NCBI GenBank assembly: GCA_965213845.1
Contig: CBDCAI010000004.1
Coordinates: forward strand, 868,001 to 932,000
Source of the DNA: JBBROS01 sp965213845
GTDB lineage: Bacteria > Pseudomonadota > Alphaproteobacteria > Acetobacterales > Acetobacteraceae
Direction of reading: 5' to 3'
Length of the DNA: 64,000 nucleotides
Shown: one piece after another, positions 42,950 through 52,029 of the stretch
Layout of the letters: each line of letters starts with the position of its first letter
Numbering within the stretch: the first letter of the stretch is position 1
Notes under the pieces: generated by a model
What the model was told of the DNA's origin: nothing
Database searches by the model: none
The model's input: the letters and a program-made list of their open reading frames with translations, nothing else
Program-made: the position numbers and the translations under genes

Positions 42950-43379
42950 GCGCTCAACGTGTCCTCGATGCTGCGAAACACCGCGGCCGACAGCGGCTGA
43001 ATGGGCAGAGGCGGGACGACATTCGAGATTCCGAGGTGGTCGCAACAGCGGGGATTACGCGGAAGCTGCCGTGTTGCTTGAAGAGCGCCGCGTTCATGCG
43101 TTGGACCTCGGGTCGGTTGCCTGCCCTTGCCGCACGAGTAAGGGCCACGCAGAAACCCGGAAGAACGGCGGCGAGTACGCTGTACCAGGCGTCCGCGCCT
43201 TCCAGCAGCGCATCGGCAGCATGCCAGTCGGCGGCGTAGCCCAACGAGAACGAATCTGGGGTACGGCCGCGGAGATCGTGTAGATGGCCAGCAACGGATG
43301 ACGCGTCCGGTGCCGGGTTCTTCACGGCGACGATGTTCGGCACCCTGCTGAGCCGCTCGATGAGGGACACCGAGAAGCG
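42950..43379 (-). pseudogene. DapA-family (dihydrodipicolinate synthase-like) C-terminal fragment
   Basis: The frame encodes LIERLSRVPNIVAVKNPAPD, in which the Lys corresponds to the Schiff-base lysine of the DapA/NAL family, then DSFSLGYAADWHAADALLEG, ADAWYSVLAAVLPGFCVALT and FKQHGSFRVI. The C-terminal helices appear in a second frame (VVPPLPIQPLSAAVFRSIED). The first half of the barrel is absent. The 5' edge abuts the YciA fragment within a few bases. Confidence 0.7.
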
Positions 43380-43381
43380 CA

Positions 43382-43513
43382 CCGACCCCGTGCGCGCCGC
43401 GTGGCCGCGAGCCCGGCTGCGAGATCCATCTGCCACATGAGCCAACCCCCGAACATATCCCCGGCCGGGTTCGTATCGCACGGCATCGCGACCGTTCGAA
43501 TTGCAGGCGCCAT
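43382..43513 (-). pseudogene. YciA-type acyl-CoA thioesterase N-terminal fragment
   Basis: The frame reads IRTVAMPCDTNPAGDMFGGW, then LMWQMDLAAGLAATRRARGR. This matches the start of hot-dog fold acyl-CoA thioesterases of the YciA/acyl-CoA hydrolase family, including the active-site aspartate in TNPAGD.FGGWLM.QMD. It then changes frame directly into the DapA-like remnant, so only about 45 residues remain. Confidence 0.75.
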
Positions 43514-43559
43514 GGCTGGCGGCGCGACCAGTGCCGGTGCCGTCACACGATGATCCTGC

Positions 43560-44609
43560 TCACCACATACCGCCTGTGGAGACTCCGTAGAGCGCGCCGG
43601 TCCTTCCAAGGTCCGTGACCGTGTCATCCGGGAGCAGCAGCCCCTCCGCACGGTTTCTCGTTTCGCTGCGCGCTTCCAGTTCGCCGGGATAGACGATTTC
43701 GTCGAAGCCCTGCGCCAGCGGCACGGATTTCAGCTCGGCGATGTAGTGCTCCATCCGCGCGCCGAAGTCCGCGAGCGGTTGCATCGCTGCGATGTCGAGC
43801 GCGATCATCATCTGCCCGGCGCCGCTGCGATGCTCCGTCTGGTAGGGACCGTGCACACCGGCTCCAAAAGCCGAGCCGGTCAGCACGCCGGACAGCATGT
43901 CCATCATGACGGCGATCGCGTAGCCCTTGTGCTGGGCCATCGGCAGGATGATGCCGTCGATGGCCGCGGCAGGGTCGGTCGTCGGCGCACCATCGGCGTC
44001 GATCGCCCAGCCTTCCGGGATCGGCTGACCCTTCTGCCGGGCCAGGTAGATTTTGCCGCGGGCGACGCCGGTGTTGGCGATATCGAGCACCATGGGCGCC
44101 AGGCTCCCTGCGGGTGCCGCCCATGACCACGGGTTGGTGCCGACCATCTTGCGCCGCCCGCCCCAGGGCGCCATGGCCGGGCTGGCGTTGGTGGACAGGA
44201 AGCCGATGCAGCCCGCACGCGCCGCCATCAGCGTGAAATACATCGCCGTGCCGAAATGGTTGGAGTTCCGCAAGCCCACGGCCCCGATGCCATGCGCCTT
44301 GGCCCGGCGGATCGCGTCCTGCATCGCGTGCGCCGTCAGCACCTGGCCCATCGCATCGTGCCCGTCGATCAGGCCGATGGCCCCGGCGTCGACCACCTGT
44401 TCCGGCTTCGCCACCGGGTCGCACACCCCGGCCTTGAGCCGGGCGACATACCAGGACAGGCGCATGACCCCGTGCGACTGGTGGCCCCACAGATCCGCCT
44501 GCACCAATGTGTCTGCGGCCAGACGGGCGTCGTCCCCGGGCATGCCCGCGGCGGCGTAGACCGACGTCGCGAACGCCAGCAGCGCGGCCGGGTCGATGCG
44601 CGCACTCAT
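43560..44609 (-). CDS. Ldh2 / malate-lactate dehydrogenase family oxidoreductase
   Basis: A 349-residue NAD(P)-dependent dehydrogenase of the Ldh2/MDH2 family, a fold distinct from classical LDH. The conserved catalytic region is LWGHQSHGVMRLSWYVARLK. Further family motifs are GAVGLRNSNHFGTAMYFTL and MAPWGGRRKMVGTNPWSWA. Family members reduce 2-oxo acids such as ketopantoate, ureidoglycolate-derived acids or sugar 2-keto acids to 2-hydroxy acids. It is the last gene of the sugar-acid type operon, and its ATG overlaps the stop of the FAH-family gene by four bases. Context suggests it handles the 2-oxo acid produced by the dehydratase. Confidence 0.9.
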   Translation of the reverse strand: MSARIDPAALLAFATSVYAAAGMPGDDARLAADTLVQADLWGHQSHGVMRLSWYVARLKAGVCDPVAKPEQVVDAGAIGLIDGHDAMGQVLTAHAMQDAIRRAKAHGIGAVGLRNSNHFGTAMYFTLMAARAGCIGFLSTNASPAMAPWGGRRKMVGTNPWSWAAPAGSLAPMVLDIANTGVARGKIYLARQKGQPIPEGWAIDADGAPTTDPAAAIDGIILPMAQHKGYAIAVMMDMLSGVLTGSAFGAGVHGPYQTEHRSGAGQMMIALDIAAMQPLADFGARMEHYIAELKSVPLAQGFDEIVYPGELEARSETRNRAEGLLLPDDTVTDLGRTGALYGVSTGGMW

Positions 44610-45403
44610 GGCGCGTCGCCCCGGGCTGGCGCGCGCGTATGGACCGTCAGCGCATGGCCGAGGAACCGGGCGGTGATCTCGGCGGTGCGGGCGGCGACGT
44701 TGAAGGGTCGCGAGACGGTGCCGGTTGAGATGATGCTGCCGCCGGGCAAGATCATGCCGCGCTCGCGGGCGATGGCGACGAGGTCGGCGAAGGCGGCTTC
44801 GGGGTCGGTGACGTCCTCCCCCGTGACGGCGCGCGCCTGTTCCACGCCGTCGACAAGCACGACCAGGCTCCCGGTCAGCGCCGGGATGTCCGAGGGTGAG
44901 ATCGTGTCGCCCAGCACCACGGCCTGGCAGGCGCCGTTATCCGCAGCGAAGCTCGGCCATCCGACGCCGCGACGATCGACGAAGCGGGACAGGACCAGCT
45001 CGAACGACACCCGGGTTTCTGCCACCGCGTCCATTGCCGGGAACGGCGCCTCGTCGGCCCGGATGTCACGGGCGAGGACGTAGGCAATCTCGAACTCGAC
45101 CGTGACGGGGGCGGCGTTGGGCAGATCGACGACGCCGCCGTGCCGATACAGCGCGTTCGACGGGATGCGCCCGGCCACCGAGCGCCCGACGCCGACATCA
45201 CGCTTCTGGGCGTGGCTGCCGATCCCGAGCTTCCAGCCGCACGAGGACAGGCCCACCTGTTGGATCAGGCGGTCCTGGACGTCGTAGCCCTCCGCCATCG
45301 TCCGCGGCCGGATCGGCTCGGGAAGGTGCGCAAGCTGGGTCCCGGCCTGCCATGCCGCGGCCAGCATGGCGGCTGCCGGCTCGGGATCGAATGCTGTGCT
45401 CAT
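44606..45403 (-). CDS. 2-keto-4-pentenoate hydratase family protein (FAH superfamily)
   Basis: A 265-residue protein of the 2-keto-4-pentenoate hydratase/fumarylacetoacetase superfamily. Characteristic pieces are GWKLGIGSHAQKRDVGVGRS, VTVEFEIAYVLARDI with the metal-binding glutamates, and GMILPGGSIISTGTVSRPFN near the end. Members use Mg2+ or Mn2+ to hydrate, hydrolyse or decarboxylate 2-oxo acids. It is coupled by ATGA overlaps to the dehydratase upstream and the Ldh2-like gene downstream. In this context it probably acts on an unsaturated or dioxo derivative of a sugar acid. Confidence 0.88.
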   Translation of the reverse strand: MSTAFDPEPAAAMLAAAWQAGTQLAHLPEPIRPRTMAEGYDVQDRLIQQVGLSSCGWKLGIGSHAQKRDVGVGRSVAGRIPSNALYRHGGVVDLPNAAPVTVEFEIAYVLARDIRADEAPFPAMDAVAETRVSFELVLSRFVDRRGVGWPSFAADNGACQAVVLGDTISPSDIPALTGSLVVLVDGVEQARAVTGEDVTDPEAAFADLVAIARERGMILPGGSIISTGTVSRPFNVAARTAEITARFLGHALTVHTRAPARGDAP

Positions 45404-47100
45404 GGTGCCTCCGCTCCGGCCAGGAAGTCGAAATCGCAGCCCTCCGGCGCCTGGGTGACGGTGTTGCGATAGAGTGCCTTGTAGCCGCGGGCCGGTTTGG
45501 GCGGCGGGGTGAAGCCCACCAGGCGCCGCCTGATCTCGGCCTCGTCGACGAGCAGGTCGATCCGCTTCTCGGCCACGGAGAGCCGGATGCGGTCGCCGTC
45601 GCGCACCGCCCCCAGCGGTCCGCCGATGGCCGCTTCCGGCGCCACATGCAGCACGATGGTCCCGAACGCGGTGCCGGACATGCGGGCGTCGGAGATGCGG
45701 ACCATGTCCTTGACGCCCTGCTGGGCCAGCTTCTTGGGGATCGGGAGATAGCCCGCCTCCGGCATGCCCGCCGCGTGCGGACCCGCGTTCTGCAACACCA
45801 TGATGTCGCCGGCCTCCACGTCCAGATCCGGGTCGTCGACGCGGGCGGCCATGTCTTCGAGGCTGGTGAACACCACGGCGCGGCCCTCGCTTTCGAACAG
45901 CGACGGGGTTGCCGCGGCCCGTTTGAAGATCGCGCCGTCGGGGGCAAGCGAGCCCTGCAATGCAATCAGCCCGCCAACAGGCGAAACCGGGTCGCCGAAC
46001 GGCCGGATGATGGCGCGATCCACCCAGTCGAGCGGCTCGGCCAGCCGGTCGGCGAGCACGGTGCCCTCGACATCGATGGTATCGAGATGGAGCAGCGGCT
46101 TGAGTTCCCGCAGCACCGCGCCGATGCCCCCGGCCGCGTGGAAGTCCTCCATGTAGCCTTCGCCGACAGGCTTGAGGTCGACCAGCACCGGTGTCTCGTC
46201 GGAGATCTGGTTCAGGCGGTCCATGGAAACCCTGATACCGAGGCGGCCTGCAATGGCTGTCAGGTGGACGATGGCGTTGGTCGATCCGCCGATGCACATC
46301 AGCACCCGCAGCGCGTTCTCGACCGATTTGGCGGTAATGACCTGCGATGGGGTGATGCGGCTGGTCAGCAGACGCACGGCGGCCGTGCCGGTCTGTTCGG
46401 CAGCCACGAGCCGGTGCGCATTCACGGCTGGAATCGCCGCCGTGCCGGGCAGCGACATGCCAAGCGTCTCGGCGATGCACGCCATCGTGCTGGCGGTGCC
46501 CATCACCGCGCAGGTGCCTGCGGTGACCGAGAGCTGCGCCTCGATCGCGTCGATCTGCTGGTCGTTGATTGTCCCTGCCCGATACTTGCCCCAGAAGCTG
46601 CGGCAATCGGTGCAGGCACCGAGGCGCTGGCCGTGATACCGCCCGGTGCTCATGGGGCCGGTCACGAGCTGGATCGCCGGGATGTTCGCCGAAGCAGCCC
46701 CCATGAGCTGGGCGGGCACCGTCTTGTCGCAGCCGCCGATCAGGACGACGGCATCCATGGGCTGCGCGCCGATCATCTCCTCGGTGTCCATCGCCATCAG
46801 GTTTCGGTACATCATCGAGGTCGGGTTGAGGAACACCTCACCCAGCGAGATCGTCGGGAACGGCCGCGGCAGGGCACCGGCGGCCAGCACGCCGCGCGAG
46901 ACCGCCTCGACCAGCTCGTCCATGGTGCGGTGACAGTTGTTGAAGCCGGAGGGGGTCATGGCGATACCGATGATCGGCTTGGCCAGCATATCGCTCGACA
47001 GGCCCATGGAACGGGCGAAGGAACGGCGCAGATAGCGGGCGAAATCGGGGTCACCGTAGTTGGTGAGGCCTCCGGCAATGCCGTGGGGTGTGTCGGTCAT
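45400..47100 (-). CDS. IlvD/Edd family dehydratase (sugar-acid dehydratase type)
   Basis: A 566-residue dehydratase of the dihydroxy-acid/6-phosphogluconate dehydratase family. The iron-sulphur cysteines lie in VVLIGGCDKTVPAQLMG, LGACTDCRSFWGKY and TAGTCAVMGTASTMACIAE. The active-site serine region is DARMSGTAFGTIVLHVAPEA. Length and the GACTDCRSFWGKY segment look closer to pentonate/aldonate dehydratases than to biosynthetic IlvD, and the operon contains a lactonase. It would convert an aldonate to the 2-keto-3-deoxy acid. The exact sugar is not readable. Confidence 0.9.
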   Translation of the reverse strand: MTDTPHGIAGGLTNYGDPDFARYLRRSFARSMGLSSDMLAKPIIGIAMTPSGFNNCHRTMDELVEAVSRGVLAAGALPRPFPTISLGEVFLNPTSMMYRNLMAMDTEEMIGAQPMDAVVLIGGCDKTVPAQLMGAASANIPAIQLVTGPMSTGRYHGQRLGACTDCRSFWGKYRAGTINDQQIDAIEAQLSVTAGTCAVMGTASTMACIAETLGMSLPGTAAIPAVNAHRLVAAEQTGTAAVRLLTSRITPSQVITAKSVENALRVLMCIGGSTNAIVHLTAIAGRLGIRVSMDRLNQISDETPVLVDLKPVGEGYMEDFHAAGGIGAVLRELKPLLHLDTIDVEGTVLADRLAEPLDWVDRAIIRPFGDPVSPVGGLIALQGSLAPDGAIFKRAAATPSLFESEGRAVVFTSLEDMAARVDDPDLDVEAGDIMVLQNAGPHAAGMPEAGYLPIPKKLAQQGVKDMVRISDARMSGTAFGTIVLHVAPEAAIGGPLGAVRDGDRIRLSVAEKRIDLLVDEAEIRRRLVGFTPPPKPARGYKALYRNTVTQAPEGCDFDFLAGAEAP

Positions 47101-47108
47101 GAAGTCCT

Positions 47109-48005
47109 CTATCGAACCAGGGAGCGGCTGCGGAACCGGACGCCCAGTAGATCCTCGAACACCTGCACCATCGCGCCCTTGTCCTGCGTGCCGAAGCCTC
47201 GCAGCAAGGCGGTCTGGTAGGTCGCGGTGGCGGCAGCCAGCACCGGCAACGGCATGCACTGCCCAGCCGCCAGCTCGGCGCCGCTGACCAGGTCCTTGTA
47301 GGCATGGCCCATCGGGTAGCCGTCCGAGAAATGTCCTTTCAGGATGCGCGGGATGAAGAACTCCGAGGCGTAGCTGCGCCCGGTGCCGTTGTTGACGACC
47401 TCGCCTACCAGGTCGGGGTCGAGTCCCATCTTCGCCGCCATCGGCAGCACCTCGGCCAGGGCGGCCGCATTGATGTCGAACAGCAGCTGGTTGATCAGCT
47501 TGGTCAGCTGCCCGCTGCCCAAGGGACCCATGAACAGGATCGTGGAGCCGATGCGGTCGAGCAGCGGCTTCACCCGGTCGAACACCGCCTGCTCGCCGCC
47601 GCACATCACGGTCAGGGTGCCGTCGACGGCGCGCGCCTCCATGCCGGAGATCGGCGCGTCCATGAACGCCACGCCCCGCGCAGCGGCCGCCCGGCCGATC
47701 TCGGCCGTGGCCGAATAGGTGATCGTGCTGAGGTCGACGACGACCTGCCCGGGCCTCAGCCGCGCCAGCAGCCCGGCCTCGCCCAGCAGGATCTGCTGCA
47801 CCACGGCCGCGTTCGGCAGGCACAGGAAGCACACGTCGCAACCGGCCAGGTCCGCGAGCGCGCTGCTGCCGGTCGCCCCCTTGGCTGCGAACTCGGCGAA
47901 ATGGCGGTCGTCGCGGTCGCTGACGATTAGCGTATCGCCGTCCCGCAGCAGGTTATGCGCGATCGGCCGGCCCATCTGGCCAAGCCCAATGAATCCGATC
48001 TTCAT
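47109..48005 (-). CDS. 3-hydroxyisobutyrate dehydrogenase-like NAD(P) oxidoreductase
   Basis: A 298-residue beta-hydroxyacid dehydrogenase. The Rossmann motif opens the protein (MKIGFIGLGQMGRPIAHNLL). The substrate-binding motif is FMDAPISGMEARAVDGTLTV, and the catalytic lysine is in GSGQLTKLINQLLFDINAAA. The family includes 3-hydroxyisobutyrate, tartronate semialdehyde and L-threonate dehydrogenases. Its stop lies eight bases before the IlvD/Edd start, and its ATG overlaps the lactonase stop by four. In an aldonate operon it may oxidise or reduce a hydroxy-acid intermediate. Confidence 0.9.
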   Translation of the reverse strand: MKIGFIGLGQMGRPIAHNLLRDGDTLIVSDRDDRHFAEFAAKGATGSSALADLAGCDVCFLCLPNAAVVQQILLGEAGLLARLRPGQVVVDLSTITYSATAEIGRAAAARGVAFMDAPISGMEARAVDGTLTVMCGGEQAVFDRVKPLLDRIGSTILFMGPLGSGQLTKLINQLLFDINAAALAEVLPMAAKMGLDPDLVGEVVNNGTGRSYASEFFIPRILKGHFSDGYPMGHAYKDLVSGAELAAGQCMPLPVLAAATATYQTALLRGFGTQDKGAMVQVFEDLLGVRFRSRSLVR

Positions 48006-49198
48006 CCTTGTGCTCCCGTGGCGAAGACGATGCAGACCGGGCTGCCGGTCGCGATCACCCGGCCCGCCGGCGCAAGCGCGCCGGTCTCGGCGTCCAGCCC
48101 GAACGACACGATGCTGTCGCTGTTCTCGTTGGCCACGTGCAGAAACGTGCCGGATGGATCCATGGCGAAGAAGCGCGGCCCCTGCCCCTGTGTCGACACC
48201 CAGCCGAGCGGGCTGAGCCGCCCGCACGCCGGGTCGACGGCGAAGCTGCCGACACTGTCATGGCCGCGATTGGAGACGAAGACGAAGCGGCCGTCCAGGC
48301 TGATGGCGATCTCGGCGGCGGTGTTGGCGCCGGTGAAGCTGTCAGGCACCGAGGGGATTACCTGGAACGGCGTCAGCGCCCCGTCCTGTGCGTCGTAGCG
48401 ATACGCGCCGACCGAGGCGTCAAGCTCATGGGCCACGAAGGCGTATGGTCCGGACGGATGGAACGCGATGTGCCGCGGCCCGGCGCCGGGGCGGACCTGC
48501 ACGAACGGCGCCTCGCCGGGCGCCAACACGCCGCGATCGGCGTCGAACCGATAGGTGAACACCCGGTCCAGCCCCTTGTCCGGCACGATCAGGTAGCGGC
48601 CATCTGGCGAATAGGCGATCTGGTGCGGGTGGGAGAAGGTCTGGTCGACCTTGTGCGGCCCCGGCGTGCCGGGATCGGCGACGAGCTGCTGCACGGGACC
48701 GAGCGAGCCGTCGGCACGGCGTGGCAGCACGGCGAGCGTTCCGGTGGCGTAGTTGGCCACCAGCACGAAGCGGTTGCTGGCGTTGACCAGGAGATGCGCG
48801 GGATTGCGGCCCTCGGTGGATTGCCGGTTGAGGAACGTCAGCATCCCCGTCGCGGGGTCGACGCGATAGGCGCTGATGTCCGAGAGGTCGCCATGCACGG
48901 CGTAGAGGAACCGCTGCTCCCGGTCGAACGTCAGGAACGACGGATTGTCCAACCCCGTCACGCGCTGCACATGCGACCAGGCGCCCGTGGGCTCCACGCG
49001 GAATACCTCGATCCCCAGGCCCCGCGCATTGCGCTCCTTCGTGGTGCGGCACCCGACATAGGCGAAGCGGGCCAGCGGTGCGGGCGCGGCGGCGGCGAAC
49101 AGCGGGGAACCGGCAACCATCGCGAAACCTCCAAGAACGGCGCGGCGCGCGACGGCGCGCCCAAGAGCAGGGGCAGGGGCAGGGGCACGGTCGGTCAT
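48002..49198 (-). CDS. Lactonase family protein, seven-bladed propeller, Tat-type signal
   Basis: A 398-residue protein of the YbhE/6-phosphogluconolactonase-type propeller family. Typical blade motifs recur: PSFLTFDREQRFLYAVHGDL, PHQIAYSPDGRYLIVPDKGL, PRHIAFHPSGPYAFVAHELD and AEIAISLDGRFVFVSNRGHD. A twin-arginine-like VARRAVLGGFAMVAGSPLFA near residue 18 suggests export to the periplasm, where it would open a sugar lactone before uptake by the co-encoded MFS transporter. Its ATG overlaps the transporter stop. The precise lactone is unknown. Confidence 0.88.
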   Translation of the reverse strand: MTDRAPAPAPALGRAVARRAVLGGFAMVAGSPLFAAAAPAPLARFAYVGCRTTKERNARGLGIEVFRVEPTGAWSHVQRVTGLDNPSFLTFDREQRFLYAVHGDLSDISAYRVDPATGMLTFLNRQSTEGRNPAHLLVNASNRFVLVANYATGTLAVLPRRADGSLGPVQQLVADPGTPGPHKVDQTFSHPHQIAYSPDGRYLIVPDKGLDRVFTYRFDADRGVLAPGEAPFVQVRPGAGPRHIAFHPSGPYAFVAHELDASVGAYRYDAQDGALTPFQVIPSVPDSFTGANTAAEIAISLDGRFVFVSNRGHDSVGSFAVDPACGRLSPLGWVSTQGQGPRFFAMDPSGTFLHVANENSDSIVSFGLDAETGALAPAGRVIATGSPVCIVFATGAQG

Positions 49199-50472
49199 GC
49201 GACGACGGCTTGCCGCATCGCACCGATCGGCCTGCGGGTCAGCGTCAACACTGACGTCGCGCCGATCAGCAGCAGGACACCTGCGATGACGAAGGCCATG
49301 TCGTAGCTGCCGGTGAGATCGATGACGTAGCCGGTGACGATGGGCGCCATCAGCCCGAACACGTTGCCCCCGACCACGAGGAACGCCATGGCGAGACCGA
49401 CATTGCGCGGGTCCGGCAGCAGGTCGTTCAGCAGCGCGAAGTTCATCGAGGTGGTGGCGGCGATGCCGGTCAGGGAGAGCGAGATCAGCACCAGGATCAG
49501 CCCGACGCTATCCACCATCGGCGCCAGCAGGATGACCGAGGCGAGGATCATGGCGGCGGCGATGACGAAACGACGCTTGCCACCGCCGACATCGCCGCGC
49601 AGGAAGCGGTCGCTGAGCCGGCCGATCGCGATGCACAGCACGACCGCCACCGCATACGGGATGGCCGCGAACAGCCCCGTCTTGGCCAAGGTGAGGCCCT
49701 TGCTCTGCTGGAGGTAGCTCGGCAGCCAGGTCAGGAAGAGATACTGGGAGTAGACGTTGCAGCCCTGGGTGAGGGCGAGGCCCCAGAGCGTGGTGCCGCC
49801 GCCCAGCAGCTGTCGAAGGCCGGGCTTCGGGGCGGTGTCGCGGGTCGGGGAACGCGTGATGCTGCGCTCCGCCAGGATCTTGGACCGCTCCGCCTCGCCG
49901 AGCCAGGACGCACGCTCGGGCCGGTCGAACCAGACCAGCCAGCACGCCAGCCAGAGCACCCCGATGGCGCCTGCGATGAAGAACAGCGCGCGCCATCCGT
50001 ACAGGGCGATGATGGGTCCGGCCGCCAGGGCGCAGATCGCCGGGCCCGCGTAGGAGCCGCTGTTGAAGATCGCATTGACCAGCCCGCGTTCGCCGGCTGG
50101 GATCCATTCCCGGATCACCCGCGCGCCTGCGGGGTTGCTCGAGGCCTCGCCCGCTCCCATGACCAGCCGCGACGTCAGCAGGGCGGGAAAGCTGCCCGCG
50201 AGCCCGGTCGCCGCGGTCGCCACGGACCATACGCCAAGGCCGAACCCGGCCACACGCTTTGCGCCGAACCGATCGACAAGCAGGCCCATCGGCAACAGGA
50301 AGAGCGTGTAGGTCCAGAGGAAGGACGAGAACAGGTAGCCCAGCAGCACCGGCGACAGGCCGTATTCCTTGGCGATGGGCGTTGCCGCGAAGGACAGCGT
50401 GACCCGGTCGATGTAGTTGATCAGCGCCAGGGTAAACAGCAGCAGAGCAATCCAGCCTCGGCGATAAGTCAT
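49195..50472 (-). CDS. MFS transporter, anion:cation symporter type
   Basis: A 425-residue major facilitator protein with twelve predicted membrane segments. The start MTYRRGWIALLLFTLALINY followed by IDRVTLSFAATPIAKEYGLS is typical of the ACS family that imports hexuronates, galactonate and related acids. The loop 2-3 signature is visible as LLVDRFGAKRVAGFGLGVWS. The ATG at 50472 is preceded by a GGGGAAA stretch. It is the first gene of the six-gene operon, which fits uptake of the acid substrate. Its stop overlaps the lactonase start. Confidence 0.9.
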   Translation of the reverse strand: MTYRRGWIALLLFTLALINYIDRVTLSFAATPIAKEYGLSPVLLGYLFSSFLWTYTLFLLPMGLLVDRFGAKRVAGFGLGVWSVATAATGLAGSFPALLTSRLVMGAGEASSNPAGARVIREWIPAGERGLVNAIFNSGSYAGPAICALAAGPIIALYGWRALFFIAGAIGVLWLACWLVWFDRPERASWLGEAERSKILAERSITRSPTRDTAPKPGLRQLLGGGTTLWGLALTQGCNVYSQYLFLTWLPSYLQQSKGLTLAKTGLFAAIPYAVAVVLCIAIGRLSDRFLRGDVGGGKRRFVIAAAMILASVILLAPMVDSVGLILVLISLSLTGIAATTSMNFALLNDLLPDPRNVGLAMAFLVVGGNVFGLMAPIVTGYVIDLTGSYDMAFVIAGVLLLIGATSVLTLTRRPIGAMRQAVVA

Positions 50473-50575
50473 CCGCGTTTCCCCAAAATGTCTTCTTGTG
50501 CCGTCGAGCGGCATTCCAGACAGGGTAGCGGTGCTGAACATGCGAGAACACGCGCTTACACGCATCGTTCAATGC

Positions 50576-51493
50576 TTATCGGGCATCGATCCGTTGCGGG
50601 AGCGTCCGAAGGAACTTGGGCAAAGCCTGCCGCGCAAACAGCCGCAGGGCCGGGTTGTCGCTGGCCTTGCGCCACACCAGGGTCAGCTCGCTGAACACCG
50701 TCGGATACAAGGCGATCTGTTGCAGCGTGACGTTGGCGAAACCCAGCGTTCCGGCCGCGGCGGGCACCAGGGCGACGCCGATGCCCGCACCCACCAGGGC
50801 CAGCATCGTGTGGATCTCGCGGGCGAACTGCACGAAGTTCGGGGTGATCCCCGCCGCGCGGAAGATCGATGAGACCAGATCGTGATGGTAGCGGCTCTCC
50901 GTCGGCGCATACATGATCAAGGGCTGGCGATCCAGGTCGGTCACCGCCAGCACGCCGGGACGTGCCAGCGCGTGTCCCGTCGGAACCGCCACCACGAAAG
51001 GCTCATGGCTGATCGTGACCGCCTCCAACCCCCTGAGATCGATGGGCAGGCGGAGAATGCCTGCATCGATGCCGCCGGTGCCCAAAGCCTCAGCCTGGTT
51101 CGCGGTCACCATCTCCTTCAGGACGAACTGCACCTGGGGCATTTCGTTCGCCAGGAAGGACACCAGGCGCGGCAAAAGGCTGTAACTCGTGGCCGGGATG
51201 AACCCCAGCGTGATCACCCCGCCCTCGCCCAGCGCCGCCCGGCGCGCCGTGACCATCGCCTCCTCGGCAGCACGGAGGATCGCGCGGGCATCGACGAGAA
51301 ACGCCTTGCCTGCCGTGGTAAGCCGCACCACCCGGCTGGAGCGTTCCATTAGCTCCGTGCCGATGATATGCTCCAGCTGTTGCAGTTGCCGGGAGAGCGG
51401 CGGCTGCGTCATGTTCAGGCGCGCTGCCGCCCGGCCGAAGTGGAGTTCTTCAGCCAATGCGACAAAGCAGCGAAGGTGCGAAAGGTCGAACAT
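50576..51493 (-). CDS. LysR-type transcriptional regulator upstream of the sugar-acid operon
   Basis: A 305-residue LysR regulator with the helix-turn-helix LHFGRAAARLNMTQPPLSRQ and the following LERSS-like segment ELMERSSRVVRLTTAGKAFL. The effector domain carries VITLGFIPATSYSLLPRLVS, resembling the BenM/CatM-like branch. A TTG one codon earlier also opens the frame; I chose the ATG. Unusually for LysR it is on the same strand as the operon that follows after 103 bases, not divergent. It may be co-transcribed with the operon or read from its own promoter. Confidence 0.9.
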   Translation of the reverse strand: MFDLSHLRCFVALAEELHFGRAAARLNMTQPPLSRQLQQLEHIIGTELMERSSRVVRLTTAGKAFLVDARAILRAAEEAMVTARRAALGEGGVITLGFIPATSYSLLPRLVSFLANEMPQVQFVLKEMVTANQAEALGTGGIDAGILRLPIDLRGLEAVTISHEPFVVAVPTGHALARPGVLAVTDLDRQPLIMYAPTESRYHHDLVSSIFRAAGITPNFVQFAREIHTMLALVGAGIGVALVPAAAGTLGFANVTLQQIALYPTVFSELTLVWRKASDNPALRLFARQALPKFLRTLPQRIDAR

Positions 51494-51645
51494 CAATGCA
51501 AAAGTGGTATCGTTGAAGGTTCAACCTGCTACGTTCTCGACCAGAACGCCAGGGCTGGGCTCATTGGAGCCAGTCCATGACGGCTACGGCAAGGTCACGT
51601 CGGTTAACGTGGTGGAATTTGTGTGTAGGTTGAGGTGGCCGCGGG

Positions 51646-51969
51646 TCATGCGGCTGCTGTGGAAATCTGGGGTGGAACCGTCTCGACCAGTGCCGGTGTG
51701 AGTTCGGCCACGGCTTCGGTCTGCATGTAGCGGTGCTGGAACTGCCACTCGTCGTTGAGTTCGAGCAGCACGGCGCCGACAAGGCGGACGATGTCGGCCT
51801 CGTCTGGGAAGATGCCGACGACATCGGCGCGGCGCTCGACCTCCTTGTTGACGCGCTCGATCGGGTTTGTTGAGTGGACTTTGGAGCGATGCTGGACGGG
51901 GAAGTCCATGTGCGCCAGCACGTCGGTCTCGCTCTCGTCGATGAAAGCGGCGAGCTTCGGCGTATCCGT
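51646..51969 (-). pseudogene. IS256-family transposase C-terminal fragment
   Basis: The frame reads KVHSTNPIERVNKEVERRAD, VVGIFPDEADIVRLVGAVLL and LNDEWQFQHRYMQTEAVAEL. This is a clear match to the end of IS256-family (mutator-like) transposases, including the invariant glutamate of the DDE triad in NPIERVNKEV. The first two catalytic aspartates and the whole N-terminal part are missing, cut close to the lectin gene. The element is dead and its upstream inverted repeat is not present. Confidence 0.88.
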
Positions 51970-52029
51970 CCGGTGACGGCCGCCTTCCCTGCCCACGAGA
52001 CGGCCATTGATCTTAAGTGTGCAACTATC

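Noticed and set aside
47109..48005. Reading the HIBADH-like gene as 6-phosphogluconate dehydrogenase of a pentose-phosphate branch with the lactonase
   Set aside because: The protein is about 300 residues with the short beta-hydroxyacid dehydrogenase layout, lacking the long C-terminal domain of 6-phosphogluconate dehydrogenase.
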